Of a stretch of DNA of 64,000 bases, positions 49,640 through 59,842 are shown piece after piece. Under the pieces are notes generated by a model. That model ran no database searches and was not told where the DNA came from. It worked only from the letters and a program-made list of their open reading frames with translations. This DNA comes from Paenibacillus sp. BSR1-1. GTDB lineage: Bacteria > Bacillota > Bacilli > Bacillales > Cytobacillaceae. Position 1 is the first letter of the stretch; each line of letters opens with the position of its first letter. The translations under genes were made by a program, and so were the position numbers. Location of the stretch: contig NZ_JAQMWQ010000001.1 in NCBI RefSeq assembly GCF_030403775.1, positions 434,001 through 498,000 of the forward strand, read 5' to 3'.

Positions 49640-49656
49640 TTAGTACTTGGTACTAA
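49640..49656. promoter_or_regulatory. FapR operator of fabI
   Basis: TTAGTACTTGGTACTAA, a 17-base dyad with seven-base arms (TTAGTAC/GTACTAA), 35 bases before the start codon. It matches the FapR (fatty acid and phospholipid regulator) site form TTAGTACCTGNTACTAA. Confidence 0.8.
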
Positions 49657-49710
49657 TTCTACACTAATTTAAGAAAAATGAAAAGTACAGTACCAAGAAC
49701 AGTGAATAAT

Positions 49711-51570
49711 TTAACACGTTTCACAAAATTCCAGCTCTCTCTTTAGTTCATCGACATATTCCTTTGAACCAGTTACAATCAAATGGTCGGCTAGCTGAAG
49801 CTCAGTATCGCCATGCGGCACAATTGAATCCTTCCCTCTAAATATCCGTACAAAAATAATATCACCCGTAAATGGAAATCTTCTTAATGACATTCCCTCA
49901 AATTGTTCATTCATCATTTTGATTTCGTACAAGCCAGTTTCTTGATTCGTTAAAATATTTATGACACTCGGTGATTCAATTAAAGCCCGTAGCAATGCTT
50001 TGGTGGACAAAAAGGCAGAAAATACTTCTATATTATGCTCACGTACGCTTTGCTCTATTTCAGGACTTTCAATTCGGGCAATGACCCTTGGTACACCATT
50101 TTCTTTAGCAGCAATGGACAAGGCAGCATTTTGCTCCTCATCTCCAGTTGATATCACGACAACCTCTGATTGATAAACTTTTGTTTTGGCAATGCTCTCC
50201 ATAGAGTAATCCTCGATTTCCTCAATATCGAAAAGCGAATCGGCAATCTGCCTGTCTGATTTATCCATAATTGTGTGATATAGAACCGGAGTATATAGAC
50301 CGGATTTCAATTCTCTTGAAACAGGCAGTGTAACTTGATTGGCTCCTAAGAAAGCAACGCTGACCTTTTTCCCCCCAGCCGCTTCTTTTGGAAATAGCTT
50401 CTTGAAAACCATTGGTGTAAAAATAGACGTAATCACTGCAACTAATATTAATGTACCACTCATTTGCTCCGATATGACCTCCATCCGCTCTCCAATTGTT
50501 GCAGCCGCAATGACAAGCGAGAGTGTCGACGTTAAAAGAAACCCTGATGCAATTACCGTTTTCGTATCATACCAAAATTTCATAAGATAGACGGGTATTA
50601 GCTTTGATAAAAGCAGCCCTATTAATAAAAGCGGGATTAATAAGAGTAATTTTTTTTCACTAAATAATGACCAAACATCAAGATTAACACCAACCATCAC
50701 AAAAAATATCGGGATTAAAAAACCATAGCCGAAAGAGTCTAGTTTATGTACGAGCTCTTGGTTCGGAGATAGCAATGAAACGAGAACTCCAGCTAAGAAA
50801 GCCCCTAAAATATTTTCAGCACCCACTGTTTCAGAAAGACCAACTAAAACAATTATTAGGGTAAACACTGCACGTGTTCCAATCTGTACCGTTCCTGTAG
50901 ATAGTGCCTGAACAAAGTTCCTATTTTTAAATCTTTTTCCGATAAAATAAAGTCCGACTCCGGCTGCAAACAATATTAGCAGCAGCCAAGTATTTCCATG
51001 ACCTGCCTCATAGATCGAGACGAAAATAGCAAGTAAAATCATCGTGGCTAAATCGGCGATGACGGCAACCAGCAAAATAATTTGGCCAATGACCGTTTTC
51101 ATTAAGTGGGCTTCCTTCAAGGTGGGAACAACAACTCCCAATGAAATAGTAGAAATGATCAATGTCATTAAAAAGGCATTATCAATAAAACCAGCCCAAA
51201 CAAATAGGAATGATAACCCAAGCGAAAAAATAAAAATTCCTAAAAAAATGAAAGAGGAGATAACAAACGAATTCGGTTCTTTCCTGCCATTTGGAAGGAT
51301 TTCACGTACTTTTCCCTTCGAGAAGGCTGTAAAGTCAATTTCAAGGCCGCTTAAAAACATCAGAAAGATAAATCCAAGAGTCTTAAGAGTGGAAAGCCAC
51401 ATATCCTCATGAACTAAATTAAAACCGCTTTTCCCAATAATAAGCCCCATAATAATTTCAGCTACAACAACTGGAATAAAATTCAACTTAAATCGATGCA
51501 GCAGGATTGGGGTCAAAAAGGCCATCGTAACCACAACAAGTAAGGAAATAACTGAAACATGCTGTTCCAT
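49711..51570 (-). CDS. yjbQ: CPA2-type cation:proton antiporter with TrkA domain
   Basis: 619 residues. The first ~385 residues hold about 11-12 membrane segments of the Na+/H+ exchanger domain (e.g. GFIFLMFLSGLEIDF, AFLAGVLVSLLSP). Then an RCK_N-type domain (VSVAFLGANQVTLPVSRELKSG, VVVISTGDEEQNAALSIAAKENG) and a TrkA_C domain (~540-615). It exchanges cations (K+ or Na+) for protons under nucleotide control, by family. It matches B. subtilis YjbQ. GGGAGG precedes the ATG; divergent from prpE. Confidence 0.9.
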   Translation of the reverse strand: MEQHVSVISLLVVVTMAFLTPILLHRFKLNFIPVVVAEIIMGLIIGKSGFNLVHEDMWLSTLKTLGFIFLMFLSGLEIDFTAFSKGKVREILPNGRKEPNSFVISSFIFLGIFIFSLGLSFLFVWAGFIDNAFLMTLIISTISLGVVVPTLKEAHLMKTVIGQIILLVAVIADLATMILLAIFVSIYEAGHGNTWLLLILFAAGVGLYFIGKRFKNRNFVQALSTGTVQIGTRAVFTLIIVLVGLSETVGAENILGAFLAGVLVSLLSPNQELVHKLDSFGYGFLIPIFFVMVGVNLDVWSLFSEKKLLLLIPLLLIGLLLSKLIPVYLMKFWYDTKTVIASGFLLTSTLSLVIAAATIGERMEVISEQMSGTLILVAVITSIFTPMVFKKLFPKEAAGGKKVSVAFLGANQVTLPVSRELKSGLYTPVLYHTIMDKSDRQIADSLFDIEEIEDYSMESIAKTKVYQSEVVVISTGDEEQNAALSIAAKENGVPRVIARIESPEIEQSVREHNIEVFSAFLSTKALLRALIESPSVINILTNQETGLYEIKMMNEQFEGMSLRRFPFTGDIIFVRIFRGKDSIVPHGDTELQLADHLIVTGSKEYVDELKRELEFCETC

Positions 51571-51666
51571 TTTATCTGCCTCCCTCTAAAATTACTTAAT
51601 CCAAAGGTTTTTTTATAAAAATCATCTTTAGTACAAAAAATAAAGGAATTGAAGGGGGTAACAACA

Positions 51667-52422
51667 ATGAAAATTGATATAATTGGCGATATCCACGGGT
51701 GTTTACCAGAATTCCAAAATCTTACGAGTAAACTTGGTTATAACTGGGATAGCGGCATTCCGCTTCATCCAGGAAACAGAGTTCTTGGATTTGTTGGCGA
51801 TCTGACTGATAGAGGTCCTGCCTCACTTAAAGTAGCCGAGATCGTTTGGGAGCTTGTGATAAAATATAAAAAGGCTTATTATACGCCAGGGAATCATTGT
51901 AACAAATTATATCGCTTTTTCTTAGGCAACAAAGTACAGATCAAACACGGACTTGAAACAACGGTTGCAGAATATGAATCATTATATAAAAAAGACCAGC
52001 AATCCATTCGTAAAAAATTTATCGAGCTTTATGAAAAAGCAGCACTTTATTTAGTATTGGACAAACAAAAGTTAGTTATTGCTCATGCGGGAATTAAACA
52101 AGAATATATCGGACAAACTCATGCAAAAGTCAAAGAATTTGTTCTCTATGGGGATATTTCGGGTGAAAAACACCCGGATGGATCGCCTGTCAGAAGGGAT
52201 TGGGCAAAGAAGTATCATGGCGAAGCCTGTATAGTCTATGGACATACCCCAGTCAATGAACCCAGAATAATTAACAATACGTATAATATAGATACAGGCG
52301 CAGTATTTGGCGGAATGCTGACGGCTTTAAGGTATCCCGAAAAGGAAATCGTTTCTGTTCCTTCAACTATGCCATATGTTCCTGAAAAATTTAAACAATT
52401 TGATTTAATAAACAGCAAATAA
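51667..52422 (+). CDS. prpE: PrpE, Ap4A hydrolase/phosphatase
   Basis: 251 residues from the ATG at 51667 (GAAGGGGG upstream); the extension to 51649 contains that site. Metallophosphatase motifs: [30 protein letters not shown] and YGHTPV. This is a PPP-type phosphatase matching B. subtilis PrpE, which has asymmetric diadenosine tetraphosphate hydrolase activity and Tyr phosphatase activity. Convergent with yjbO, sharing the terminator. Confidence 0.92.
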   Translation: MKIDIIGDIHGCLPEFQNLTSKLGYNWDSGIPLHPGNRVLGFVGDLTDRGPASLKVAEIVWELVIKYKKAYYTPGNHCNKLYRFFLGNKVQIKHGLETTVAEYESLYKKDQQSIRKKFIELYEKAALYLVLDKQKLVIAHAGIKQEYIGQTHAKVKEFVLYGDISGEKHPDGSPVRRDWAKKYHGEACIVYGHTPVNEPRIINNTYNIDTGAVFGGMLTALRYPEKEIVSVPSTMPYVPEKFKQFDLINSK

Positions 52423-52427
52423 AGAAT

Positions 52428-52454
52428 GGCTGTCCCTATAAATGCGGGACAGCC
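52428..52454. terminator. Bidirectional terminator between prpE and yjbO
   Basis: GGCTGTCCC / GGGACAGCC; overlaps the last codons of yjbO. Confidence 0.75.
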
Positions 52455-53341
52455 TTTAAAATATCTTGCATATCGCCAGGTAGCAGTGCAGTAAATGACA
52501 TAGTCTCATGTGAAAAAGGATGCGTAAATTTTATTTTTTTACAATGCAGGGCTTGCCTTTCAATTAACGAAGTCTCTCCCCCATATAAATCGTCACCGAG
52601 CAGCGGGTGCCCTATATAGGATAAATGAACTCTAATTTGATGGGTCCGGCCCGTTTCTAGGTTAAGTTCTATACGGGTAAAGGATGGATGCCTCCCTATC
52701 ACCTCAAAATGGGTACAGGCATATTGGCCGTCGTCACGGACTTCTCTTTCAATTATGCTGTCCATTTTACGCCCGATTGGAGCAGTTATTGTTCCTTTAT
52801 CTTCCATAACTGAACCACCAGCAAAGGCCTCGTAAGTTCGCTTCACCCTGCCACTACGCTGCATCAGACTAAATAAATGATGAACGTGTCGATGCTTTGC
52901 GATTAAAACAATTCCTGAGGTATCCCGGTCGAGCCGGGTAACAATATGGGAAGTCGCTTGAATGCCCTTGTTTTCATAATAGCCAACAAGGGCATTAGCT
53001 AAGCTTCCATCTGGATGTTCACGTGATGGAATGGTATTTATTCCTGCAGGCTTATTGACAACGAGCAGATAATCATCTTCAAATAAGATTTCTAACGGAA
53101 TTTCTTCCCCTTTTAGTCCTTCACTAGGGCTTTCAGGTGGAAAAATAATTCTTAAATTATCCCCATCCAGCAGTTTGTAACGAACATTTACTTCTTCATT
53201 ATTTACTAGAATGTGCCCGCCGTTAAACTTGATATCGGTTAAAGCGGATCGGGATATCTCTTTTACTTTTAAAAATTCTTTGACCAGCATTCCGGCATTG
53301 CTGGCATCAATACCCCATTCCAATTGAAATTGTGTTACCAT
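52436..53341 (-). CDS. yjbO: RluA-family pseudouridine synthase YjbO
   Basis: 301 residues from the ATG at 53341 (GGGGG upstream), 14 bases after the nadF stop codon. An S4-like RNA-binding start (LVKEFLKVKEISRSALTDIKFNGGHILVNN) is followed by the catalytic HIVTRLDRDTSGIVLIAKH with its Asp, and ETGRTHQIRVHLSYIGHPLLGDDLYGG. It turns uridine to pseudouridine in rRNA; the site is unknown. Last gene of the yjbL-sasB-nadF-yjbO operon. Confidence 0.92.
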   Translation of the reverse strand: MVTQFQLEWGIDASNAGMLVKEFLKVKEISRSALTDIKFNGGHILVNNEEVNVRYKLLDGDNLRIIFPPESPSEGLKGEEIPLEILFEDDYLLVVNKPAGINTIPSREHPDGSLANALVGYYENKGIQATSHIVTRLDRDTSGIVLIAKHRHVHHLFSLMQRSGRVKRTYEAFAGGSVMEDKGTITAPIGRKMDSIIEREVRDDGQYACTHFEVIGRHPSFTRIELNLETGRTHQIRVHLSYIGHPLLGDDLYGGETSLIERQALHCKKIKFTHPFSHETMSFTALLPGDMQDILKAVPHL

Positions 53342-53355
53342 TATTGGCCCCCTGC

Positions 53356-54150
53356 TCAATCAGAAATAAACGAATCATGCACTCTTTTCCAAAATGGAAA
53401 TGGGCGGAAGCGGGCAAATCTGATTTTTTCATCTGGCACCCTGAATTGAATTGACTTAACATCTTTATGAAGCAAAGTCAAATGATCGATCGTTATCTGG
53501 AAGTCAGAACGATTTACGGGCTTTAGCATACAGGTATGATGAGCCGGGAGAATGAGCGGTGACCCTACTGTTCTAAAAACTTTATTATTAATCGAAGCCA
53601 TTTCCGCAACCTGCAGGGCAGGAATCGATGGGTGTATAATAGCCCCGCCTAACGCTTTATTATAGGCTGTACTGCCGGATGGTGTGGATACACACAGGCC
53701 ATCTCCACGGAAACGTTCGAAATGCTGACCGCGAATTTCGACATCCATTACAAGTGTCCCCTCGACACTTTTTACAGTCGATTCATTTAATGCTAAATAT
53801 CTGGATTCCTTTCCAGCATGAGAATAGCGAATGATAACCTCAAGGAGCGGGTATTCGACTACTTGAAAAGGTGTTTTAGCAATAGCGATTACAAGCTTTT
53901 CAATTTCATCTGGAATCCAATCGGCATAAAAGCCTAAATGGCCTGTATGGATTCCGACAAAAGCTGTTTTATCTAACCGGCTGCTGTAGCGGTGGAAGGC
54001 ATAAAGTAACGTACCATCTCCGCCAATGGAAATAACGATGTCAGGTTGATCTTCATCGTACTTTAGATCAAAATCAAGCAAATATGTCCTCATTTTGTGC
54101 ATCAAAATATTTGATTTTTGATCTCCTTTTGAAGTAATCGCAAATTTCAT
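53356..54150 (-). CDS. nadF: NAD kinase
   Basis: 264 residues from the ATG at 54150, nine bases after AAGGAG; the ORF reaches 54261 but overlaps sasB without a site. Motifs [13 protein letters not shown] (GGDGT), [30 protein letters not shown] and HPSI. It makes NADP from NAD with ATP. The length and place match B. subtilis NadF (YjbN, PpnKA). Confidence 0.94.
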   Translation of the reverse strand: MKFAITSKGDQKSNILMHKMRTYLLDFDLKYDEDQPDIVISIGGDGTLLYAFHRYSSRLDKTAFVGIHTGHLGFYADWIPDEIEKLVIAIAKTPFQVVEYPLLEVIIRYSHAGKESRYLALNESTVKSVEGTLVMDVEIRGQHFERFRGDGLCVSTPSGSTAYNKALGGAIIHPSIPALQVAEMASINNKVFRTVGSPLILPAHHTCMLKPVNRSDFQITIDHLTLLHKDVKSIQFRVPDEKIRFARFRPFPFWKRVHDSFISD

Positions 54151-54193
54151 ATGAGTATAGCTCCTTGTCAGAATGATTCTAAAGGGTCCTCTA

Positions 54194-54832
54194 TCAGTCT
54201 TTTTCTTCTTGTGTCTGCTCTTTTTTTCTAGTAAAGAATGCTTGAGCATCCTGGATTTCACCGCGAATTAATGACATCTCCTTATCCAAACGGAAAGCCG
54301 CTTCCGCCGCCCTTTGCAGCCTCATCTTTATATCGCTTGGGAAAACACCTTTGTATTTATAATTTAGCGAGTGCTCAATCGTTGCCCAAAAATTCATCGC
54401 TAATGTTCTGATTTGAATTTCAGCGAGTATTTTTTTTTCACCATTGATTGTTTGAACAGGGTAGCTTATGACAACATGATAGGATCGATAACCGCTTGTC
54501 TTTTCATGCGAAATATAATCTCTTTCCTCCACAATTTTAAAATCATTTCGGTTTCTTAATAAACCAACAACCCGATGAATATCTTCGACAAACTGACACA
54601 TGATACGCATCCCTGCGATATCCTGTATCTCTTCTTGCAATTTATCCAGTGAAATTCCTTTTTGATTTGCTTTATCTAAAATACTAGCGATTGGTTTAAC
54701 TCTTCCTGTCACAAATTCAATAGGTGAATGAGACGAATCAAGCTCAAACTGTCCCCTAATTCCTTTTAGTTTGATTTTCAATTCCTTAACCGCTTGTTTA
54801 TATGGTGCTAAAAATTGGTCCCAATGCTTCAT
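54194..54832 (-). CDS. sasB: Small alarmone synthetase SasB (RelQ)
   Basis: 212 residues from the ATG at 54832 with GAGGTG six bases upstream; the GTG within that site is unlikely. RelA/SpoT synthetase domain without hydrolase domain: [52 protein letters not shown] and [18 protein letters not shown]. It makes pppGpp/ppGpp in stress and is known in B. subtilis to be a tetramer activated by pppGpp. Operon with yjbL upstream (16 bases) and nadF downstream. Confidence 0.93.
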   Translation of the reverse strand: MKHWDQFLAPYKQAVKELKIKLKGIRGQFELDSSHSPIEFVTGRVKPIASILDKANQKGISLDKLQEEIQDIAGMRIMCQFVEDIHRVVGLLRNRNDFKIVEERDYISHEKTSGYRSYHVVISYPVQTINGEKKILAEIQIRTLAMNFWATIEHSLNYKYKGVFPSDIKMRLQRAAEAAFRLDKEMSLIRGEIQDAQAFFTRKKEQTQEEKD

Positions 54833-54848
54833 GAATCCCACCTCAATG

Positions 54849-55208
54849 TTAGAAAATACTCTCTACTTTAGTGACCATTTCTTGTCCATAGTTACTATTA
54901 CCCTTTATATTGTTAATAACGTATTCCAATTCATCATGGAAATTTATTAGTTCAATTTCTTTATCGTTCCCTCTAAGCCATACTGGTATTTTTTGTTCAA
55001 ATGAATTTTTTAAGTTCACCCAGATTTGTTCAGGCAGGATGATATATGTATAATCTTCTTGGTCTTCCATTAAATAAATAAAGGAATATTTATCGGAATC
55101 CACAAGAATTTGACCTTCTGGGATTAACCCTTCAATTATTTGTTCAACTTCTAATAGAAGTTTATTGTCTGTTAGGTCCGTGTTTTGAATCGTTATACTT
55201 CTTTTCAT
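54849..55208 (-). CDS. yjbL: YjbL-like protein of unknown function
   Basis: 119 residues. Cytosolic, alternating hydrophobic pattern (KYSFIYLMEDQEDYTYIILPEQIWVNLKNSF) and an acidic centre. It is placed just before sasB, as B. subtilis yjbL is, and has a strong GGAGG ribosome site. No motif known. First gene of the four-gene operon that runs to yjbO. Confidence 0.8.
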   Translation of the reverse strand: MKRSITIQNTDLTDNKLLLEVEQIIEGLIPEGQILVDSDKYSFIYLMEDQEDYTYIILPEQIWVNLKNSFEQKIPVWLRGNDKEIELINFHDELEYVINNIKGNSNYGQEMVTKVESIF

Positions 55209-55335
55209 TATATATTACCTCCGTCTTTCACTCTCCTCTATTTTAGCATAATTCCTCCATTTCACCCAAGGATTGCAGTTAGTGTAATATTAAAGATAAT
55301 GAATTTAAATTGAAACTAGGAAGGATTGAAATAGG

Positions 55336-55917
55336 GTGTCTGAAAATATTGAAATTGAATTTAAAAATATGCTGACCAAAGCGGAATATGAAAACTTGCT
55401 AAAAAAATTCAACATAGATTATAAGCAAATTATTACTCAAGAAAACCATTATTTTGATACTCCAAGTTTTTCATTAAAAGCAGCCTCCTCGGCATTACGC
55501 ATCCGTAAAAAAAAGAATAGTTACGAAATGACACTCAAGCAGCCTGCTAAAGTTGGTCTTCTTGAAATAAATCAAACTTTAAGTGAAGAGGAAGCATATC
55601 ATGCTATTAATTTCGGGAAATTACCATTTGGAAAAATTAAAGATATTTTAAAAGAAAATGGAATTTCTGATACTGAATTGGAATACTTTGGATCTTTGGT
55701 AACAAATAGGGCAGAAACTGACTATAAAAAAGGATTACTCGTCTTAGATCACAGCATTTATTTAAAACATGAAGATTATGAATTAGAATTCGAGGCGGAA
55801 AACTATGAGGAAGGAAAGCAGGTTTTTCAAGAACTCCTTCATGATTCCCAAGTTCCGGAGCGAAAAACAGAAAATAAAATCCAGCGTTTTTATAGGCAAA
55901 AACATGCAAATCAATAA
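55336..55917 (+). CDS. yjbK: CYTH-domain protein YjbK
   Basis: 193 residues, GTG start about ten bases after AAGGA. The CYTH motif EIEFKNML (ExExK) opens the protein; further charged strands TPSFSLKAASSALRIRKKKNSYEMTLKQ and DYELEFEAENYEEGKQVF line the tunnel. Such proteins act on triphosphates or bind polyphosphate; B. subtilis YjbK has this form and lies beside yjbL-sasB, divergent as here. Substrate unknown. Confidence 0.88.
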   Translation: MSENIEIEFKNMLTKAEYENLLKKFNIDYKQIITQENHYFDTPSFSLKAASSALRIRKKKNSYEMTLKQPAKVGLLEINQTLSEEEAYHAINFGKLPFGKIKDILKENGISDTELEYFGSLVTNRAETDYKKGLLVLDHSIYLKHEDYELEFEAENYEEGKQVFQELLHDSQVPERKTENKIQRFYRQKHANQ

Positions 55918-56121
55918 GTAGGATTTTTTCGTAAACTTGGTTGCATTTTAGAACTACCAACTATCATTGCGAAAATTGCTATAAGTAAAAAACATCCTGC
56001 TTGTATACATTAAATAACATATGCACCTCAATAAATTAACATTTTCAAGGCTATTTATTTGAGATATGAAAAATGCATTGCTACAATAAAACATACGAAA
56101 GTACTAAAAGGAGTTGTCAAC

Positions 56122-56532
56122 ATGATTGAGAAAAAGCTTACACCATTCGAAGCCATTGGGGAAGAGACTCTACACCGGCTTGTGGATACTTTTTATGGCC
56201 TTGTTGCACAACATCCTGATCTTGCACCAATATTCCCAAATGAATTTACCGAAATTGCTCGTAAACAAAAGCAATTCTTAACACAATATTTAGGCGGGCC
56301 AGCACTTTATACTGATGAACATGGGCACCCGATGATGCGGGCACGCCATTTACCATTTCCAGTTACACCAACCCGTGCCAATGCGTGGCTTTCATGTATG
56401 GCTCAAGCAATGGATATAATTGAATTCCAGGGACCACTAAGGGATGAATTTTATTCCCGCCTTTATCTTACAGCCCAACATATGATAAATACCCCTGATA
56501 ATAAAGAAAATATTGGTGATACTCGTGAATAA
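56122..56532 (+). CDS. yjbI: Truncated hemoglobin YjbI (group II)
   Basis: 136 residues from the ATG at 56122 (AAAGGAG upstream); the extension to 56059 lacks a site. The globin core [39 protein letters not shown] and [22 protein letters not shown] has the conserved Trp in the G helix of group II. It overlaps the spxH start by eight bases, as in B. subtilis where yjbI and yjbH form an operon. It may handle oxygen or NO. Confidence 0.92.
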   Translation: MIEKKLTPFEAIGEETLHRLVDTFYGLVAQHPDLAPIFPNEFTEIARKQKQFLTQYLGGPALYTDEHGHPMMRARHLPFPVTPTRANAWLSCMAQAMDIIEFQGPLRDEFYSRLYLTAQHMINTPDNKENIGDTRE

Positions 56533-57391
56533 TTCTTGGCCTTCAAGCCCTAAGCAGAATTGCCCTGATAAAAAGCCAATTGAAATTTATATGTTTATTG
56601 ATCCTTTATGTCCTGAATGTTGGGCGCTTGAACCGATATTGAAAAAATTGCAAATTGAATATGGTCGTTATTTTTCAATTAAGCATGTACTTAGTGGAAG
56701 ACTGGCTAATTTAAATTTAAGCAGAAAAAAAAGCTATGAGAGCATGGCTGATTTATGGGAGAAAACAGCAAGCAGATCGGGAATGTCATGTGATGGAAGC
56801 CTTTGGTTAGAAAATCCGGTCGATGCTCCTTATAATGTTTCTATTGCCTTAAAATCTGCAGAACTTCAAGGGAGACGAGCAGGAATCCGTTTTTTGCGAA
56901 AACTACAGGAGGTTTTATTTTTAGAAAAGCGGAATATCTCGGATTTAAAGGTGCTAAAAGATTGTGCAGAAAGTGCCGGCCTTGATGTGGAGGAGTTTAT
57001 CAATGATATGCATTCTGAGAGTGCTGCTAAAGCCTTTCAATGTGATTTAAAGATTACTTCAGAAATGGATGTACATGAAATTCCAACTTTAGTATTTTTT
57101 AATGAAAATGTCGAGGATGAGGGGATAAAGATTACTGGAACCTATCCCTATGAGGTTTATGTTCAAATTTTGGAAGAAATGCTTTCAGAAAAACCAATTC
57201 AATCTTCCCCACCTCCATTAGAGACATTTTTGAAGTTTTTTAAATTTGTTGCTTCAAAGGAAATTGCTGTTGTGTATAATATGTCAATTTCTCAAATTGA
57301 AAAAGAAATGAAAAAGCTTCTTTTAAAGCAAATTGTGGAACAAATTCCTGCAAAATACGGAACCTTTTGGAGATATATTGAAGAAAATTAA
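56525..57391 (+). CDS. spxH: SpxH (YjbH), adaptor for Spx degradation
   Basis: 288 residues from the GTG at 56525, with GGTGAT four to nine bases upstream. Thioredoxin/DsbA-like start [22 protein letters not shown] with Cys29 and Cys32, a helical insertion and a C-terminal helical domain. In B. subtilis YjbH binds Spx and delivers it to ClpXP; thiol stress causes its aggregation and Spx accumulation. spx itself is at the right end of this window. Confidence 0.92.
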   Translation: MNNSWPSSPKQNCPDKKPIEIYMFIDPLCPECWALEPILKKLQIEYGRYFSIKHVLSGRLANLNLSRKKSYESMADLWEKTASRSGMSCDGSLWLENPVDAPYNVSIALKSAELQGRRAGIRFLRKLQEVLFLEKRNISDLKVLKDCAESAGLDVEEFINDMHSESAAKAFQCDLKITSEMDVHEIPTLVFFNENVEDEGIKITGTYPYEVYVQILEEMLSEKPIQSSPPPLETFLKFFKFVASKEIAVVYNMSISQIEKEMKKLLLKQIVEQIPAKYGTFWRYIEEN

Positions 57392-57426
57392 GTATGTCAC
57401 TTTTTATTTTGATTTTCAATAAAATG

Positions 57427-57459
57427 AAAATGCCTTGCAGATTTACTGCAAGGCATTTT
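57427..57459 (+). terminator. Terminator after spxH
   Basis: AAAATGCCTTGCAG / CTGCAAGGCATTTT with loop ATTTA and T tail. Confidence 0.9.
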
Positions 57460-57674
57460 TCTATTAATACGAACAAAGGGGATGGGAGAAATTTTTCACG
57501 GTCAAACAAAGGGGTATATGTTTTTAGTGATCAACTTCACGAATTAAATATAGCATGGGGTTAATAGACTGACAATGAGTTTGTGTGTTATTTCACATTA
57601 TTGTCAAAAAATCATAATTTCAAGAAATGGACAATAGACATACTATTAGATAATTATAAAAAGGTGGAATTACA

Positions 57675-57848
57675 ATGAACAAATTCCCATTTATTGCAAT
57701 GATTCTTTTTATTTTAGCTGCGTTTTTTCTCCATTTGCTTGCTTTGCTTAAAATTTTTCCAATAATGCTTAGTACCCCAATTTTGTTTGTATCCATTCTT
57801 ATTTTTATTTTTTACCTTAATAACCGAAGGCGATTTAAAGGTTTTTAA
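57675..57848 (+). CDS. Small two-helix membrane protein
   Basis: 57 residues: MNKFPFIAMILFILAAFFLHLLALLKIFP, then a second helix LFVSILIFIFYLNNRRRF with a basic tail. AAAGGTGG lies six bases before the ATG and a hairpin follows the stop. Not similar to a family I recognise; B. subtilis has a small gene (yizD) near here, but this was not compared. Confidence 0.65.
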   Translation: MNKFPFIAMILFILAAFFLHLLALLKIFPIMLSTPILFVSILIFIFYLNNRRRFKGF

Positions 57849-57850
57849 AA

Positions 57851-57876
57851 GGGATGGCGACAACTGTCACCATCCC
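57851..57876. terminator. Bidirectional terminator before pepF end
   Basis: GGGATGG / CCATCCC with inner GAC / GTC pairs. Confidence 0.75.
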
Positions 57877-57888
57877 CCTTTATTTTCC

Positions 57889-59706
57889 TTATGATAATAA
57901 CTGCTCTAATTCATTTAGTTTTTCTTCGAATACTTTACATGCATTTTTTATTGGATCGGCGCTGGTCATATCAACTCCGGCTTTCTTTAACACTTCAATC
58001 GGATAATCTGAGCTTCCTGCGCTGAGGAAGTCAATATATCTTTTGACTGCGGATTCTCCCTCTTCTAGAATTTGCTTGCTTAAGGCAGTAGCCGCACTGA
58101 AACCAGTTGCGTATTGATAAACGTAGTAATTGTAGTAGAAATGTGGTATTCTAGCCCATTCTAATCCGATTTCCTCATCTATCACAATATCTTCTTCACC
58201 AAAATATTTTTTGTTTAATGCATAATAACTTTCCGTTAAAGATTCGGCTGTCAACGCCTCATTATTTTGGGCTTTCTGATGAATCAAGTGTTCGAATTCT
58301 GCAAACATCGTCTGGCGGAATACGGTTCCTCTAAAGCCTTCTAAATAGTGATTTAAAAGGTAAATCCGCTTTTGTTCATCATCAATTGTCTTTAATAAAT
58401 AATCATTTAATAGTGCTTCGTTACAGGTTGAAGCGACTTCAGCCACGAAAATGGAATAGTTTCCATACGGATATGGCTGTGATTTTCTAGTGTAGTAACT
58501 GTGCACAGAATGACCAAACTCATGGGCAAGTGTAAATAAATTGTTCACATTATCCTGCCAGTTCATCAAAATATAAGGGTGAGTCCCATATGCCCCAGAA
58601 GAATACGCGCCACTGCGTTTACCTTTGTTTTCATGGACATCGACCCAGCGGTTTTCAAAGCCTTCTTGTAATATCTTTGAGTATTCCTCACCTAATGGCG
58701 CTAACCCCTTAATGATTAAATCTTTTGCTTCTTCGTATTTAATTTCCATTTTCACATCTTTTACAAGCGGTGTATACAAATCATACATATGGAGCTCATC
58801 TATGCCTAGCACTTTTTTACGAAGCTTAATATATCGATGTAATAAATGAAGATTATCAGTTACGGTATTAACAAGGTTGTCATATACACTTTCAGGTATA
58901 TTATTAGCAGAAAGGGCTGCATGTCTTGCCGATTCATATTTCCTTATTCTTGCATTGAAATTATCCTTCTTTACGTTGCCGCTTAGTGTACTAGAAAAGG
59001 TATTTTTAAAATTTCCATATGTTTTATAAACTGCCTTGAAGGCATCACGTCTAACACGCTGATCCTTGCTCTCCAAAAAGCGAATATAGCGGCCATGTGT
59101 AATTTCTACATCTTCTCCGTTTTCATCTTTAATAGATGGAAACTCCAAATCAGCATTATTAAGCATTCCAAACGTATTACTTGAAGCATCCATTACTTCA
59201 CCGGCTTCAGCTAGCAATGCTTCCTGCTCAGCGGACAGTACATGTGGTCTCTGCAAATTAATTTCAGCAATTGCATGCTCATAAAGCTTTAATTCGGTCT
59301 TATCATTTAAAAAGCTAGTCACTTTGTTTTCATCAATTGCTAGAATTTCCGGAACAATAAAGGCAAGTTGACTAGCTGCTTGAGAATACAGAGCTTTCAT
59401 TCTATCGTCTAATCCTTGATAAAAAGAATTTGTCGTATCCTGATCATATCTCATATGGGAATATGTATATAGCTTTCCAATTCGTTCAAGCAGCTTATCC
59501 TGATATTGCAGAGCTTTATAAAAGGTTTCGGCACTTTCACCCAATTTTCCCTCAAATTCTTTAATACCAGCAATTTGACTTTTTACGTCCTGAAACTCTT
59601 TTTCCCAATCCTGGTCACTGGAAAAAATATCTTCTAATTTCCATGTATCATCAACGGGAATCTCACTTCTTACTGGTAGCGATTTTACAGCTGCCTCATT
59701 TGCCAT
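57889..59706 (-). CDS. pepF: Oligoendopeptidase F
   Basis: 605 residues, full length. M3 family zinc site in LAHEFGHSVHSYY (HExxH) with the third ligand in EVASTCNEALLNDYL. It cleaves short peptides in the cytosol. Known in B. subtilis next to coiA (yjbG). GGAGGATGG precedes the ATG. Single gene, 136 bases after coiA. Confidence 0.94.
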   Translation of the reverse strand: MANEAAVKSLPVRSEIPVDDTWKLEDIFSSDQDWEKEFQDVKSQIAGIKEFEGKLGESAETFYKALQYQDKLLERIGKLYTYSHMRYDQDTTNSFYQGLDDRMKALYSQAASQLAFIVPEILAIDENKVTSFLNDKTELKLYEHAIAEINLQRPHVLSAEQEALLAEAGEVMDASSNTFGMLNNADLEFPSIKDENGEDVEITHGRYIRFLESKDQRVRRDAFKAVYKTYGNFKNTFSSTLSGNVKKDNFNARIRKYESARHAALSANNIPESVYDNLVNTVTDNLHLLHRYIKLRKKVLGIDELHMYDLYTPLVKDVKMEIKYEEAKDLIIKGLAPLGEEYSKILQEGFENRWVDVHENKGKRSGAYSSGAYGTHPYILMNWQDNVNNLFTLAHEFGHSVHSYYTRKSQPYPYGNYSIFVAEVASTCNEALLNDYLLKTIDDEQKRIYLLNHYLEGFRGTVFRQTMFAEFEHLIHQKAQNNEALTAESLTESYYALNKKYFGEEDIVIDEEIGLEWARIPHFYYNYYVYQYATGFSAATALSKQILEEGESAVKRYIDFLSAGSSDYPIEVLKKAGVDMTSADPIKNACKVFEEKLNELEQLLS

Positions 59707-59842
59707 CGTCCATCCTCCATTCTATTGTTTAACGAATAACCGGCACATAAATAATATTCTCCTAATCCTTCCAATTTCCTCTTTTAAGGTTTGAAAAGAA
59801 ACCTTTTACCCTTCTATATTATGCCCATAGCCATTATTTCAT

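Noticed and set aside
53356..54261. Longer NAD kinase starting at 54261
   Set aside because: The extra 37 residues overlap the sasB end, are basic and unlike NAD kinases; AAGGAG supports the ATG at 54150.
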